Part shown: one piece after another, positions 1 through 11,388 of the stretch
Numbering within the stretch: the stretch's first letter is position 1
How the letters are laid out: the number at the start of each line of letters is the position of its first letter
NCBI GenBank assembly: GCA_030737835.1
Contig: CM060853.1
Span: 16,054,895-16,118,894 of the forward strand
Origin: Acorus gramineus
Lineage: Eukaryota > Streptophyta > Magnoliopsida > Acorales > Acoraceae
Direction: 5' to 3'
DNA: 64,000 bases
The notes under the pieces: model-generated
The model's input: only the letters and a program-made list of their open reading frames with translations
Told to the model about the DNA's origin: nothing
Databases searched by the model: none
Program-made: the position numbers and the translations under genes

Positions 1-1708
1 ATTTTTTTCCCTTTGAACCACACAAAAAATTCAAAATTTTGAGATTCCTTCTTAAAGGTTCTCTCAAGTCTCAATTAACCTTTTTTTTTGGGTTCACCAA
101 CCCAGGAAATTATAGGTTCTCAATTAATCAAAGTCATGACAACATCTGGTTGTTCATTTTATTCAATTTTAGATTTGCCTGCACTGCTTCATTGTTGTGC
201 GTGCGTGCTTTTTATCATATATGGGAAAAGTCGAGACTGCCAATTCTTTGTAGTAGGTGTTGAATAGAGATTAGAGTTGTGACAACAATGGAAATAGCAT
301 GTTTCATTGAAGAGTGGAGCAGATTCATTGCGGCCGTCAAACACATTGAATTTCGTCGAGGTGCCTTGAAGATTGAGTGAACGCTCGACATTTGAATTAT
401 CTCAATGAAATCAGGATAGCAATGATCTACCGTTTCCTCAAATCCAAGAAATAGCATGATTATTTGAATTCACAAGCTATATTCTATGTTTTCATCCCTA
501 CCCAAGATTTACAATATGCACATATAAAACAATGTATTTTTTTTAATTCTTTAATTGATGTGGATCTGAACATAATTAGAAGGAAATCAAACTCTCATTA
601 AAAATTTAAATCTGCATTTAGAAAATCATTAGATGTTATGAACAACATTTAAAATTTCCAACACAATCATCAAAATTTTATTTGTTAGGCTTCTAGATTA
701 AGGGACTGGGTTAGGTTACAACAGGTTTTGGACAATTTGATTGTCATGTCCAATGCGTTTGTGATCATCGGATCTTCTCATTTTGTATGATGTTTAAAAC
801 TAAACTTAGAATGTAATTAAATTATAAACCTTCTTTTTTAGGAGTCAACTAATTTATATATCTCAAAATGATAAGATCTGACGGTCATAAACGCATTGAA
901 CAATTAAATTATCCAACACCCGTTGAACCTAATCTGATCCCTTTTAAATCTTATCAAGTGGAATAGCTTTCTTAAAGCGTGACGTTTTATGGCTCAGGTT
1001 TAATGTGAATGCGATGAGTGCTCCTTCTATGGTGCATGCATATAATTTTGGAGTATGATTGAATTATTTGGAGATTATGATGGTTTGGACAGCTTGGAAG
1101 AAAAAAATACAGTCTCCATTAACAGAGATCAATAATAGCTTGCTAGTCTATTTTTTTCCTAATAAGGTTGAATGGAGGAAAAAACAATACAAACCACCAA
1201 GCTAGTGACACGCAAGTTGTCTACATTTTGGACTTTTATTCATAGGAAACCACAATTACATTTATATTGTTTTTTTGTAATTTGTTTCTAAAAGCTTTAA
1301 GGGTGTGGATTGTCGTTTGTTATTCACTTCATATGTTCTTCAAAAAAAAAAAAATGTTATACTACTTATTCATTTTGTTTAACTTAAGTTAATTATAGTT
1401 AGATCCATCTAAAACATAATTTCGATACGATAAAATTTAAAAAATTAAAAGATATGATTAAAACAAATATAGTGTTATGAGATGTCTTACATTCTAATAT
1501 GAAATTATATGTTCATAAAGACTTACAATCAAGTGAATCAAGCTAAATTTTGGTAGAGATATTTTAATAACTTCTATTCATTTCTATCTTATATTTTTAT
1601 TTAATTATGAGGGAGAGGAGACATTGAATTTTTTCAAAGGAGTCGTGTTAGGTTTTTTTTTTAGAGATAGGGATCGTGGGTTGACAAAATAATGAGTTCT
1701 TTGTAATA
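1..1708. other. AT-rich intergenic DNA, no gene seen
   Basis: No frame with coding character, no splice-bounded exon and no RNA gene was recognised. The longest open frames are short and have the composition expected of chance in AT-rich DNA. The stretch around 700-960 has short inverted matches (for example the phrase around 'caatgcgtttgtgatcat' recurs in reverse near 880-900), so it may be an old palindromic transposon. Confidence 0.6.
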
Positions 1709-1800
1709 TCCACGTGTCCCGACCCCCATCAAGTCGAGCCCCTTGGATGTGCCACGTGGAGGCCATCCATTGGGCTCTACTCTACATATAAAATACACAC
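1709..1800 (+). promoter_or_regulatory. Promoter-like block with two G-boxes and a TATA-like box
   Basis: Two CACGTG G-box cores lie at 1711-1716 and 1753-1758. A TATA-like stretch (tataaaat) follows at 1787-1794. The spacing is that of an ABA- or light-responsive plant promoter, but no coding frame follows within the next kilobase. It may be a promoter whose gene was lost or displaced by the transposons that start at 1938, or chance. Confidence 0.35.
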
Positions 1801-1937
1801 ACTAACAGGAAAGATGCATTCTTTGTTACCAAATATATTGAATAGTTAAAGAGACTTTTCTAACTTGAACACTAATGATTTTTTTGCCAGCAACTACGAC
1901 GACGTTCCGGTTCAAGCGATTTTCTAACACTCTCTTA

Positions 1938-2178
1938 GGCTCCGTTTGGTACCACGTTGGGCGAGCGGTAGCATTGTCGAACAACAGGGAACGCGAACTT
2001 ACTCTCAAACAGGTTTTTACGATTTGCGTTGGAAGCAAAGGAACCCCCTGTCGTATATGAGTTTCTGTTCATTTTTTTCGCATTCGCCGACTCCGCAAAA
2101 ACATAGATTTGGGCAACGCGATCTGCATCTCGTGTTTCGGTAATGCGAAAGCCCACCGACAAGTGTCCAAACGGAGCC
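1938..2178. mobile_element. Tourist-like (PIF/Harbinger) MITE, 241 bp
   Basis: The element begins GGCTCCGTTTGGT and ends with the inverse, CCAAACGGAGCC. Both ends are flanked by the trinucleotide TTA (1935-1937 and 2179-2181). A 3-bp TTA target duplication with GC-rich terminal inverted repeats is the hallmark of PIF/Harbinger-derived MITEs. There is no transposase frame, so it is non-autonomous. The short open frames across it are by-products. Confidence 0.75.
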
Positions 2179-2184
2179 TTAGTT

Positions 2185-2853
2185 TAGGGATGGCAACGGG
2201 ACTCGTTGGGATGAATTTTATGAATCATAAATCCAAACACGTTTATAAAATCATGTTCTAAATCTGTGATGAGTTTTGCTTTTTCATTCCAAATCCGTCC
2301 CAACAAGCATGTAAAAAACTCAAACCTGCTCCGACCCATCCTGTTTTGATCAGGTTGGATTGAGTTGGGCCAAGACAGGTTTGAGAAGAAAATATTAAAA
2401 TATATTTTTATGTAATATTTAATGTAAATTAAAATTTTAAATAAAAATAAAATGTTTATTAAAATAAACCCTACAAAATAAGAAATATAATTTTTCAATC
2501 TTTATGACAAGTGACAAATATAATGTTTCAATTTTTTTTTAATTGAATACCAAAAACCAACCAGTGTATGTTTATATGATTTCAAATTTCAATTAGCATT
2601 TGAATTTATTCATTCTTATTTTTTTATATTTTTTTTGAAATATCAAATGACAAATACAAATTATGTAATTATTATAATAAATATTTAATCTTAAAATTAA
2701 TTGCAACCGGAACAGATTTTGCTAAGTAAACTCATTTTCTATCCCAAACCCGTCGGGTTTGATTTTATATGTCTCAAACCGGTTTGAAACCGGAACCCGA
2801 TCTGACCCAACCAGGTCGGGTACGCTATTGGGAGAGTCCCACTACCATCCCTA
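2185..2853. mobile_element. hAT-like non-autonomous TIR element, about 670 bp
   Basis: The left end reads TAGGGATGGCAACGGGACTC. The reverse complement of the right end reads TAGGGATGGTAGTGGGACTC, so about 17 of 20 bases match. The subterminal DNA is rich in GGGTTTG/AACCCG words, as in other plant hAT MITEs, and the interior is AT-rich. The 8-bp flanks (2177-2184 and 2854-2861) do not match cleanly, so the target duplication has decayed or the boundary differs. The left end abuts the Tourist-like MITE. Confidence 0.6.
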
Positions 2854-3794
2854 CTCCGATTCCACATGTAACATATAGGAACGAACACATCAGCATCCTT
2901 ATTGTGGAGATTTTCAAGTTCCACATGACAGTGGCCATGTTTGTTACAGTTTAAATTTACAGATTATAGATAACAACTTATAGATTATAGATCTTAACTT
3001 TTCTGATAAGCAGTTGATGTATTTGTTATAACTGTTGAAAAACAAAGAATAAGAAGTTATGGATGCTTGTTAGAATAAGTTGTAAAACAACTTTTTGATG
3101 TGTAGTTGTCAGAAATACCCATTCCAAACATAGAAGTCAAATTTAATTTATGTTTCATAAAGAATATGATTTTATTTATAAATTAGTTTTATAAATATTT
3201 AAAAGACATAGATTTCAAGTTTTAGTTTCGCTTTTTATTTAATCTGTTGGAGATGCATATCGGAAATTATAATTATGGAAATTGAAAAACTTGCATGAAA
3301 ATATAAACAACCAATCAATCATACATTGATTTGGTAATAAAAGTGAAATTCATGATAAAACCTGGAGTCAAAATTGTGCCTATATGAAAAGTTGGTTCTA
3401 AATGTTGATTTCGGAGCTATTGGTTTAATAGTCGTATAAATTATCCTCTTTACCAAAAAAAAAATTTCGGAGCTATTGTTTGTTACAGTTTATAATTTAC
3501 TGCTTATAAATTTTAATAAACAGGTAAAGTGTTGAGAAAAGATAAAGATGACAATGTTTAACTTTTTAAAAAAAATCAGATAACTTGACCTCACGTATCA
3601 ATCCTTCTTCACCTCTATGAATATAGATAGCTAGGCAATTTTAACCAAACATTAAACAACCTGAATTGTTCGCTCACTTGTAGGAAATACAAGTACTTAG
3701 ATGAAACTTTAAAATGTTGCATCAACTTATAGAAATCACTTAAAATTATATTAATCATCTAAGATAAAAGTAAGTAGTAAGCAGTGACTTCTTT
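2854..3794. other. Intergenic, no gene; holds one tiny retroposed insert
   Basis: No coding exon was seen. The only structured object is a short insertion ending in an A-run at 3423-3464, bounded by a 14-bp direct repeat and described separately. Confidence 0.55.
3409..3478 (+). mobile_element. 42-bp retroposed scrap with 14-bp target duplication
   Basis: The 14-mer TTTCGGAGCTATTG occurs at 3409-3422 and again at 3465-3478. Between the copies lies a 42-bp insert ending 'taccaaaaaaaaaa'. A direct repeat around a sequence ending in a poly(A) tail is the signature of target-primed retroposition, so this looks like a severely 5'-truncated SINE or LINE. The tail resembles the ends of the SINE-like units at 61.6-61.9 kb, but the insert is too short to assign to a family. 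Confidence 0.6.
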
Positions 3795-4830
3795 TAGGGG
3801 TGCAATTTGAACAGGTTGAACGTAACCCAACCGGAAATTTATCGGGTTTGAATTAGAATTTTAGCGTTCCGGTTCAACTTGAGCCCGAATTCGAGCAACC
3901 TAAACCTATTTGGAATGGGTTTCGGTTGAGGGTCCAGGTAACCTAAACCCGAAATTGCTATATATAAGTAAAATGTTCTATATAAAATTATAACTTTTTA
4001 ATGTGTATGAGAAAATTTGAATTGTACAATTATTTTTATCTAGATTCTTTCACCTCTATGGTATCTGTTTCTTTATTCTCTTAATAAAAATGTTACTCAT
4101 GTTCATCTTTTCTATTTTTGTTATGTGAAATTTTTTGTTTTTTGTTTTTGATAAAATGGTAGGCATGGGTTTTAATTTTATTTAAAACAACGCTAAACAT
4201 ATCAGTTACAAAAAAACATTAATAAACTACGCCCCCACCATAATTGTACCCCCAATCAATAAAATCTTTCTTGCCCATGCAAAAGCAAGCTAGTCCCCAA
4301 TTCTTGATAAAGTTCACCATCGAATCCCACAGGTTTTCAAAGTATACACTTGTATTATGAAAAAATTTGGTGCTTTTGGGCTAACCATGTAGTCCATAGC
4401 TCGACAGGAACAAATAATTGAAAGATTTTGTCCATCACACTATGGTCTCCCTTTAGTTTGAGACTCCTACCCGCCTCCCAAAGGCCATCTAGAGTGGCAA
4501 AGCCGTCTGCAATTCCCGTCGCCTCCTTCAATTGCCTCTACAAGAACCGTACCAAGGGGCATTTAAGAAAGAGATGGATCACGATCTCGTCTGCTGTTGC
4601 GCACAAAGAGCAAGTTGCTATGTGAAAAATTGACTCTTGTAAACTTTTAATTGTTTAAAATAATACATTTTTAAACCCAAATCCAAACCCGACTCAAGCA
4701 TAACCCGAATAAAACTCAAACCCAACCCAAACAAGGACAAAACCCGACAGATTGAGTTTGAGTTGAGCTTCTTAAACCTGAGAGACGGGTTTAATTGGAT
4801 TTTTGGAGGATTTGGAGGACGCAGAACAAG
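3795..4830. mobile_element. Degenerate hAT-like element with nested LINE remnant
   Basis: The left end (TAGGGGTGCAATTTG) matches the start of the hAT-type elements at 12.2 and 29.6 kb. GGTTGAAC/AACCCGA-rich subterminal DNA lies on both sides, at 3810-3950 and 4670-4800. The centre is occupied by an unrelated LINE fragment. No matching right terminus was found, so the right boundary is approximate. Confidence 0.45.
4219..4615 (-). pseudogene. LINE reverse-transcriptase C-terminal (zf-RVT) remnant
   Basis: On the minus strand the reading begins TCSLCATADEIVIHLFLKCP. The Cys-x2-Cys ... His-x4-Cys spacing is that of the zinc-binding domain (zf-RVT) that follows reverse transcriptase in plant non-LTR elements. 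A TAG stop interrupts it at 4538-4540. The frame continues (KEATGIADGFATLDGLWEAG) and then shifts. A further coding-like piece (VNFIKNWGLACFCMGKKDFI) ends at a TAA at 4219. A stop, a frameshift and loss of everything upstream mean it is dead. It lies inside the degenerate hAT-like element. Confidence 0.7.
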
Positions 4831-5520
4831 GCCATCTTTAACAGTGCGAGAGTGTACTAAAAAAACATGTGGGATATGTTTCGGGGGTGCATGAGAAATT
4901 GGGGATGGTACATCGCTAAGGCGAGAGACGTGTTGTTCGAGATGGGAACCTCCAGATCATGAGGTGACAGTGTGGGTGCGAGTCTCCTCGCCTTGCTAGT
5001 TAGATCGCTCTTCTAACCCGCAACAAGGATTTCTTTTTCTCGTATCTCTTTATTTTATCTATTCTCGTCTCATTCAAAATTTATAATTTAAATTCAAAAA
5101 TAAAATCAAATAACAAGCATCTATTTTTTAATAAAAAAATTGAATTTTTTTCATTCGATTGAGTTCAGTTCCAATCGAATCCAAACCATCTAAGTTATAC
5201 TCTCGTGCCATCAAAATAATCAATGAAAACCAATCAGTGTCATACAGTTATACTCTCCCATTCTGTTTTTTCTCGTTTGACTTCAAATAAGATATATAGG
5301 AAAACTAAAAGCATAGTATCAGTCGATTTTTTCAAACAACGCTTCGTGAAAGCGAAATATTGTCCTTTTCTGTTCATAGAAAAAAAAATATCTAAGTTGC
5401 TTGTGAATCCCACCAGCCCTCGATAATTGAACTTATGACAAAAATACCCCTGTTTATTGCCAATGAACATAGAAAACGAAGGGACATTTTCGTCTTTTAC
5501 AAGAGCACGTTTAGTAAATC
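4831..5520. other. Intergenic, nothing recognised
   Basis: The open frames at 5223-5470 lie on opposite strands of the same AT-rich DNA and resemble nothing. No splice-bounded exon or RNA gene was seen. Confidence 0.5.
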
Positions 5521-5650
5521 AGATTTTGCCACGTATCCCACGTGGTGGCCGTGAGGAAACGTGTGAGGTCCGAGCAATACTTTGGGGTCCGTTACGTGGC
5601 CGCGGAGACACGTGTGAGAGAAGGCAATGATTGGAGTGACACGTGTGAAG
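5521..5650. promoter_or_regulatory. Dense cluster of ACGT/G-box elements
   Basis: Within 130 bp there are three CACGTG cores (5539-5544, 5609-5614, 5640-5645), an ACGTGGC (5594-5600) and further ACGT cores near 5531 and 5560. Such clusters are bound by bZIP and bHLH factors in stress- and ABA-induced plant promoters. No exon lies within 2 kb on either side, so the target is unknown. It may be a relic promoter or part of a transposon. Confidence 0.45.
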
Positions 5651-5739
5651 TTGGAGAGTGATAAATTTTTTTTAATAACTTATTTTAATTTTATAAGATA
5701 AAAGGTTGATTAATTTTTAATTTATCAGGCAATTAATTA

Positions 5740-6196
5740 TGGGTGTCTCAGTCCGGCCTCTTATCATTTTTAAGTTTTCGACAGTTTTGGATTTTTCTTG
5801 AGGTCCTTGTTCTAGCTTTTCATTATTTTTATGTTCGTAGGGTGGTTAACTGTCGTTACATGTTTTGTTTGAACTACTTAAAATATCTTTAATCCTTTCT
5901 CAATACACTGTTATGTACTCCATGTATATTATTAATCATCCTCAGTACGCTGTTATTATGTTATATATTCTTTGTACTTTGTTAATCTCTATTGATAAAT
6001 TGTTATAGAATCTATATATATTGTTAACCCCGAGATCTAGAAATTGTTGAGGATATTTTGGATAGTTTAAACGGGCATGTAACAGCTGCTAAACTCAAGG
6101 GCCTAGAAATGATGAAAATTGAAATAGGGACCAAAAGAAAATGATAAAACTGCCAGAGACTTAAAAGTAATAAAGGGGGTGGACTCAGGGACTTGT
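5740..6196. mobile_element. Palindromic (fold-back) MITE, about 460 bp
   Basis: The left arm (gtgtctcagtccggcc ... gttttcgacagttttgga) and the right arm are approximate reverse complements over more than 120 bp. The right arm read backwards gives cctgagtccacccc and taagtctctggcagtttta. The flanks 5731-5739 (aattaatta) and 6197-6205 (aattaattt) match at 8 of 9 positions, which fits a 9-bp Mutator-type target duplication. The ends differ from the three fold-back elements at 9.8, 10.9 and 27.7 kb, so this is probably a separate family. Confidence 0.5.
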
Positions 6197-6205
6197 AATT
6201 AATTT

Positions 6206-7581
6206 CTTAAAAAAAATATTTTTTCATTTATATATGTTAAATTCGGAAAAGAAAAGTGATCATAAGTATTATTCTAATATCTAGACAACTGTTTATATAT
6301 AATCTAGATTATTCTTTTATAACATACTAGATATAAGTTATTATCCTCTGTGTACTCTCTTATTTTTATCCTTTCTTTTGTCATATTTTATTTTAAAATT
6401 AGCCTATTTTAATGCCAGCAAAACATATTTTATGAATAAATTGGTTGTAAATAATATTTATAAAATCGAATCCCATTTGAAAACGAGGTTGGGTGTTTGA
6501 GTTTACGAGAAGTTGATTTATCCAACTTTATTTGTAAGCAAAAAAAATTGTAACCCGATTAAAAATTACAAATATTTCTTTATAAAATAAAAATAAAAAA
6601 TTAACTTTTTTTTTATATAGTAGGTGGAGAGGTAATTTGCGATAAACTCAGTTTTTAATTCAAATAATAAAAAAACTAATTATAAACTATTTTTAAAAAT
6701 TGATTGTAATAAAATCCATCATTTGACATGGTTTATCTTTTATTTGTTGCTACGCGGTTTGTGACGTTAGAATTCGATCTCTACAAGGAATCTCTTCGAC
6801 AGAGTGAAACGTCCAACTTTAAATTAATTAATACTATATATCTTGCATTTCCCAACTTGGCTATAAAATTAAACCTTATTTTGTTTTCTTCAAAATGTTG
6901 GTTGATATCAATTAGTAATTGCAACGTGAAGTTCTAACTGTACGTGCATGTTTTTTAAAATAAAAAAGGTCCACATCTTCATAAAGCGTCGGCCAATCAC
7001 ACTTAGAGGCCTGTGGACCCCATGAAAGCTACACTGTTAAGTTCATGTTGTGTGCGGGAGAGGCCCACAAATTATTTAGGGTTAGTTATTGAAAATTCAG
7101 TGATGATTCAACCACTCCCATGATGTATTTGACAGCAAGCACAAATATGCTAGCTAGTGAAGTCATCTTGAATATATGATGCATGATATAAGTAAAAACT
7201 AACAAAAACTTCTTTTACATGCATAATAAAATCACAAGTACAAGTCACAGGAGTCTCAAATATCTTTTTTAAACTTCAAGGGATCTTATAATTAAACACC
7301 TAACAACTAATTATCATAATTAATAATCTGACTACTTCTAAGGCTAAAAAATATTAATAAATTTATTTTCGAATCCATGGATTAATTTTGTGGTTATTTA
7401 GCACTAACCATTAAATATTTATCTAGTTAAAATAATAATAAAAAATAAAATAACCCCCAATTTAATTTGCAATCAGACTCTCATCAAGTTTAATCTAGAA
7501 AACACACACACACAAACCAATGCGCTAGAGCAACTAATAATGCTTGGTTGCGATACCATTGAATGTTACCAATTTTGCGTC
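6206..7581. other. Intergenic, nothing recognised
   Basis: AT-rich DNA. The open frame at 6728-6937 has no family resemblance and no usable context. Confidence 0.5.
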
Positions 7582-7584
7582 TTA

Positions 7585-7927
7585 AGTCCCGTTTGGTTGC
7601 ACGTTTGGGCCAACTTTTGTTTTTTAAAAAGTTGAAAAGCTAAAATCGTGCAGTCAAATGGAGTAGCTTTATTCAGAATCGAAAGCTGGATTTCTTTTAT
7701 TTTTTTCTTGAAATTCGTGTTTTGAAAAGCTAAAAAACAATGTTTTTTTGTCAGAATCGATTTTTTGAATTAAAAAATAACTTTATCTGCCAAACATTAA
7801 CTGCTTTCAAATATTGATTTCTGAATTTAAAAAAAAAATATCCCAATAAAAATCAAAGTCTAAAAATCATTTTAAAAAACAGTTTTATTCTAAAAGCTAC
7901 TTTTAATACATGTTTTCAAACATATTC
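7585..7927. mobile_element. Degenerate Tourist-like MITE, about 340 bp
   Basis: The left end reads AGTCCCGTTTGGTTGCACG and the reverse complement of the right end reads GAATATGTTTGAAAACATG. They share the GTTTG core and little more. TTA flanks both ends (7582-7584 and 7928-7930). The interior has many inverted 'aaaagct/agctttt' words. The boundaries are weaker than those of the elements at 1938 and 54556. Confidence 0.4.
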
Positions 7928-9751
7928 TTAAATTATCACATAAATTATATATTAGAGTTTACTCATCCTTCAATCATTGTAAATCTTTCATGAATCTACA
8001 AGAAAAGTGGATATGTCTAAATGTCTAATCAATCATTGATTCAAAATCAGGAACAGGAATCTGTTTGTATTCAATGAATCAAAAGATTCCATGATTTAAT
8101 TAAAGTAATTAACTAACATACCAAAATATGACTCATCAAAGCTTTGTGACTGATTTTTAATTTGGAATTATCAAGATAAGGAAGCAACGAGCTTTACAAA
8201 AGTCTCTCTCTCTGCATGCGCGCGTGTGTACAATTACACACACAATTCTGCTTCTTCAAAATCATTTTAAAAAATGTTTAAATTTTATTTTTTGGTCAAA
8301 TTTTGCATTCATTTTATGCATTAAAAGTCTAACATATTAGCTTTTATGAAATAGCTATTTAAGAAATGATAAATTTTTATGAAATAATTAAGTTTTCAAG
8401 AGAAAAAAAATAACATTTAAAAAATTATTTCAAATGGGGCCCAAGTCATTTATCCCATCTTAGAGCAACATTGTCTCATAGAGATCGATTAATATGCTAC
8501 ATAACTGTATGGTAATAGGCTAGCCGCTTCATAATTGATATTTTTAGAACATTTTGGATGCTTTGTGCACAATGAAAAACGAAAAAAAAAATGATGAAAA
8601 ATAAAAATTTCTTTAATCACTAAGAAATCTAATTTTATTCATTATTTACTATGTACTACATCTAAAAATACCCTTTATTTTTATTTAGTAATAAAAGATA
8701 TTTTTAATAATTACACAACAAAAACTAATTCTTAACTTATTCCAACAAACATCACCCATTGCTTATTTTGTTATTTTTAACAACCACAATAAACATGTTT
8801 ACTGTTTATTTGATCCCTTGACCTCTTTCACAAATGCAAAAGGTGCTTGTCGACTTTTTAAATTTTTTCTTAGTAAAAATAACAAATAATTAGTACTTAC
8901 AGACTTAACCAAAGCTCGATTCGGTTAATCTATATATAATATGTTATATAATCAACTATCTACGTATTAAAGCAGCAACAAATATATATACCCATTGTCA
9001 CATATACAAACAACATACAAACAGTTACTGATTTTGAAATTTCAGTAAACCATCACGCAACAAACGCATTCAGCTTTGGCGTCCTCCCTTAAAGAGTAGA
9101 CGCAGACATCTCATCTCACTCAAAAAGAATATGATCATAGACCATGTCCATGTGCATGCATCATCAACCCCCCCAAAAGCAGCAACAATGGCAATATATA
9201 AGAGGGGACCAGATCCAGTCCCCAGCTTCAGATTTCCAACCAAAAAAAAACTTGAAAAGAAGAGAGTGAAAATCCGAGGTCGTCCAATGAGAGAGACCCA
9301 CACATCTCCTCATCATCTTATTATCATTATATGTGGCCGTTGATTAATTATCAGAGAGTGTCTCGCTTTCACTGTATTGGGTTTGCTCATCCCCTCCGTC
9401 GCTAAAGGACAGAGAGAGAGAGAGAGAGACACACACACACACATCACTTGGCCGTCGCTCTCCACCAAAAGTTGGACGGGCCCTCCCTTGCGACTTCGAA
9501 ATTCACGCAGCTTTTATTTATTTATTTTTATTTTATTTTTATTTTTTTTGAAATACGTCGCTTTGGGTTTCTCAATGAGTCTGCTCGTCGGATTGGATGG
9601 TGCAGACGGTAACTCCAACAAACAGTTCCATGATTTCGGAATAAATAAAAATAAATTATACAATGTATTGCCCCCTGTTTTTATGGATACAAGGAGGGAT
9701 GGATGATGGTAAACGTAAACTATTATATCTGGCAATTGATAGCTAGAGTTT
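7928..9751. other. Intergenic; promoter-like leader around 9.2-9.6 kb but no gene
   Basis: No coding exon was recognised. Around 9190-9200 there is a TATA-like 'atatataaga', followed by a purine-rich leader and a microsatellite. This looks like a promoter and 5'UTR, but no supported reading frame follows. The open frames at 9070-9343 and 9377-9706 are low-complexity. Confidence 0.45.
9410..9442 (+). repeat. Compound (AG)n(AC)n microsatellite
   Basis: Uninterrupted AG dinucleotides pass directly into AC dinucleotides, about 33 bp in all. It is likely to vary in length. Confidence 0.9.
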
Positions 9752-9760
9752 TTATTTATT

Positions 9761-10283
9761 GAAAACCCCTCTAAACTAGCTTAAAGTTCATATAACTCTC
9801 TAACTTTTTTTAAAATTCAAATAATGCTTTGAAAACATCTAGTAAATTTAAATAACCCCTTGAATAAAATATCTGTTAACAGATAATGAATATTTTGTGA
9901 ATATTCTATTTATTTAATCCTATATAAAAACACAGCATTAAAAAAAAAGCCTATAATGTGTTAAAAATGTAAAAAATCATATGTAAATGACGATTTTATC
10001 CATCCGGATAGGATTTTGTAATCTTTTTATAGAATAAAATTATATTTTTATAGAATTTTTTACATTTTTTATACATTGTAGATGGGTTTTAGTATATTGT
10101 ATTTTCAGCCAGGTTTTACCAAACAGAATATTCATAAAATATCCATCTCCTGTCAACAGAAATTTCATTCAGGGGGTTATTTAGATTTACTAGGTTTTTT
10201 TCATGGGGTTGTATGGATTTCAAGAAAAGTCAAGGGTTATAAGGATTTCTATCAGTTTATAGGGGTTTATTTGGATTTTTCCC
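9761..10283. mobile_element. Fold-back Mutator-like MITE, copy 1 (523 bp)
   Basis: A 9-bp target duplication, ttatttatt, lies at 9752-9760 and 10284-10292. The right end (tttatttggatttttccc) is the same as in the copy at 27.7 kb, and the left end is its diverged complement. Internal words shared with the other two copies include 'taaaaatgtaaaaaatcat', a 'gatgattttat'-type centre and 'cagggggttatttagattta'. The two halves are imperfect reverse complements, so the transcript could fold into a long hairpin. A 9-bp duplication with long TIRs points to MULE-derived MITEs. There is no transposase. Confidence 0.85.
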
Positions 10284-10292
10284 TTATTTATT

Positions 10293-10927
10293 TTGTTGGG
10301 ATACACTTAATAATGGAATTTTTATTTTTTGTGTTGATTATAGATGCACTGTGAATAAAAATTGAATAAGATTTAGATAATGATTTTATAAAATAAAAAA
10401 ATAATTTGACATGTCTGATGTCGTAACGTAATTCTAAGGATAACTTAAAATATTAATATCAATTTGTAAATAAATAATTTTCTATGTTTATTCACTCCTG
10501 TTCCTTTTTTTTCTATTCTCTTATTATTACATATGATAACCAAACATGGGGTTAATTATTTTTTGGAAGCTTCAAACATGGGCTAAATTAAAAGGAGAAA
10601 AAGATTTGATGAAAACCAATAAGAAAATGGTAACTCCAGTCATCAAAAGTGATAATTACTGTATACAGATATGATGACATGTCAATTGCATCACGCCGTA
10701 TCATAACTATAACCATGCTAATATGACAAAATAAGAGTCAATTTAAAATTTCACGAGTTCTGTGACTTCAATGATGTTCGGTTTTTCATCAAAACAATTT
10801 TTTTAGCCATAATAATATATTAATTAAGTGGTTTCAAAATGATGTCATATTGCAAAATATTTTTAAATTTTAATTTTTTATTAATATTTAAGTATTTCGT
10901 AATATATTAATAAGGTTTGATGATATT
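10293..10927. other. Spacer between two fold-back MITEs, no gene
   Basis: AT-rich DNA without coding character. Confidence 0.5.
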
Positions 10928-10936
10928 ATGTTTTAT

Positions 10937-11379
10937 GGAAAAATCTATATAAAACCCTACGTAAATCGTTTAAATTTCATATATCCCCTTACTTTTCTTG
11001 ATTAACCTTAACTAAAAACACAGTATACTAAAAATCTTTTATAATGTATTAAAAATGTATAAAATCATTTATAAATGATGATTTTATCATTTGGATAAGG
11101 TTTTGTAATATATTTGAAGAGGTAAAATCGTTATTTACAAAAGATTTTTTACATTTTTAAGAAATTGTAGGGGATTTTTGGTATACTGTGTTTTCAGCGA
11201 GGGTTAATCAAATGGAATATTTACAAAATATTTCTAATCTTTCAATTAAAATTTAACTTATAGGTTATTTGGATTTATATAGACGTTTTCAAGAGTTATA
11301 TTAACTTCAGAAAAAGTCAAGAGGTTACATGGATTTAAAGTAGTTTAGTTCTCAGGGGGTTTATTTGGATTTTTTTACT
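10937..11379. mobile_element. Fold-back Mutator-like MITE, copy 2 (443 bp)
   Basis: A 9-bp target duplication, atgttttat, lies at 10928-10936 and 11380-11388. The left end GGAAAAATCTATATAAAACCC matches the family terminus. The right end (gggggtttatttggattttttt) is decayed in its last bases. The core 'taaaaatgtataaaatcat' and the 'tgttttcagcgagggttaat' segment align with the other copies. It is shorter than its sisters because of internal deletions. Confidence 0.8.
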
Positions 11380-11388
11380 ATGTTTTAT

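Noticed and set aside
9377..9706. 109-codon plus-strand frame after the AG/AC microsatellite
   Set aside because: Begins in a microsatellite (RERERDTHTH) and runs into AT-rich DNA; no family resemblance.
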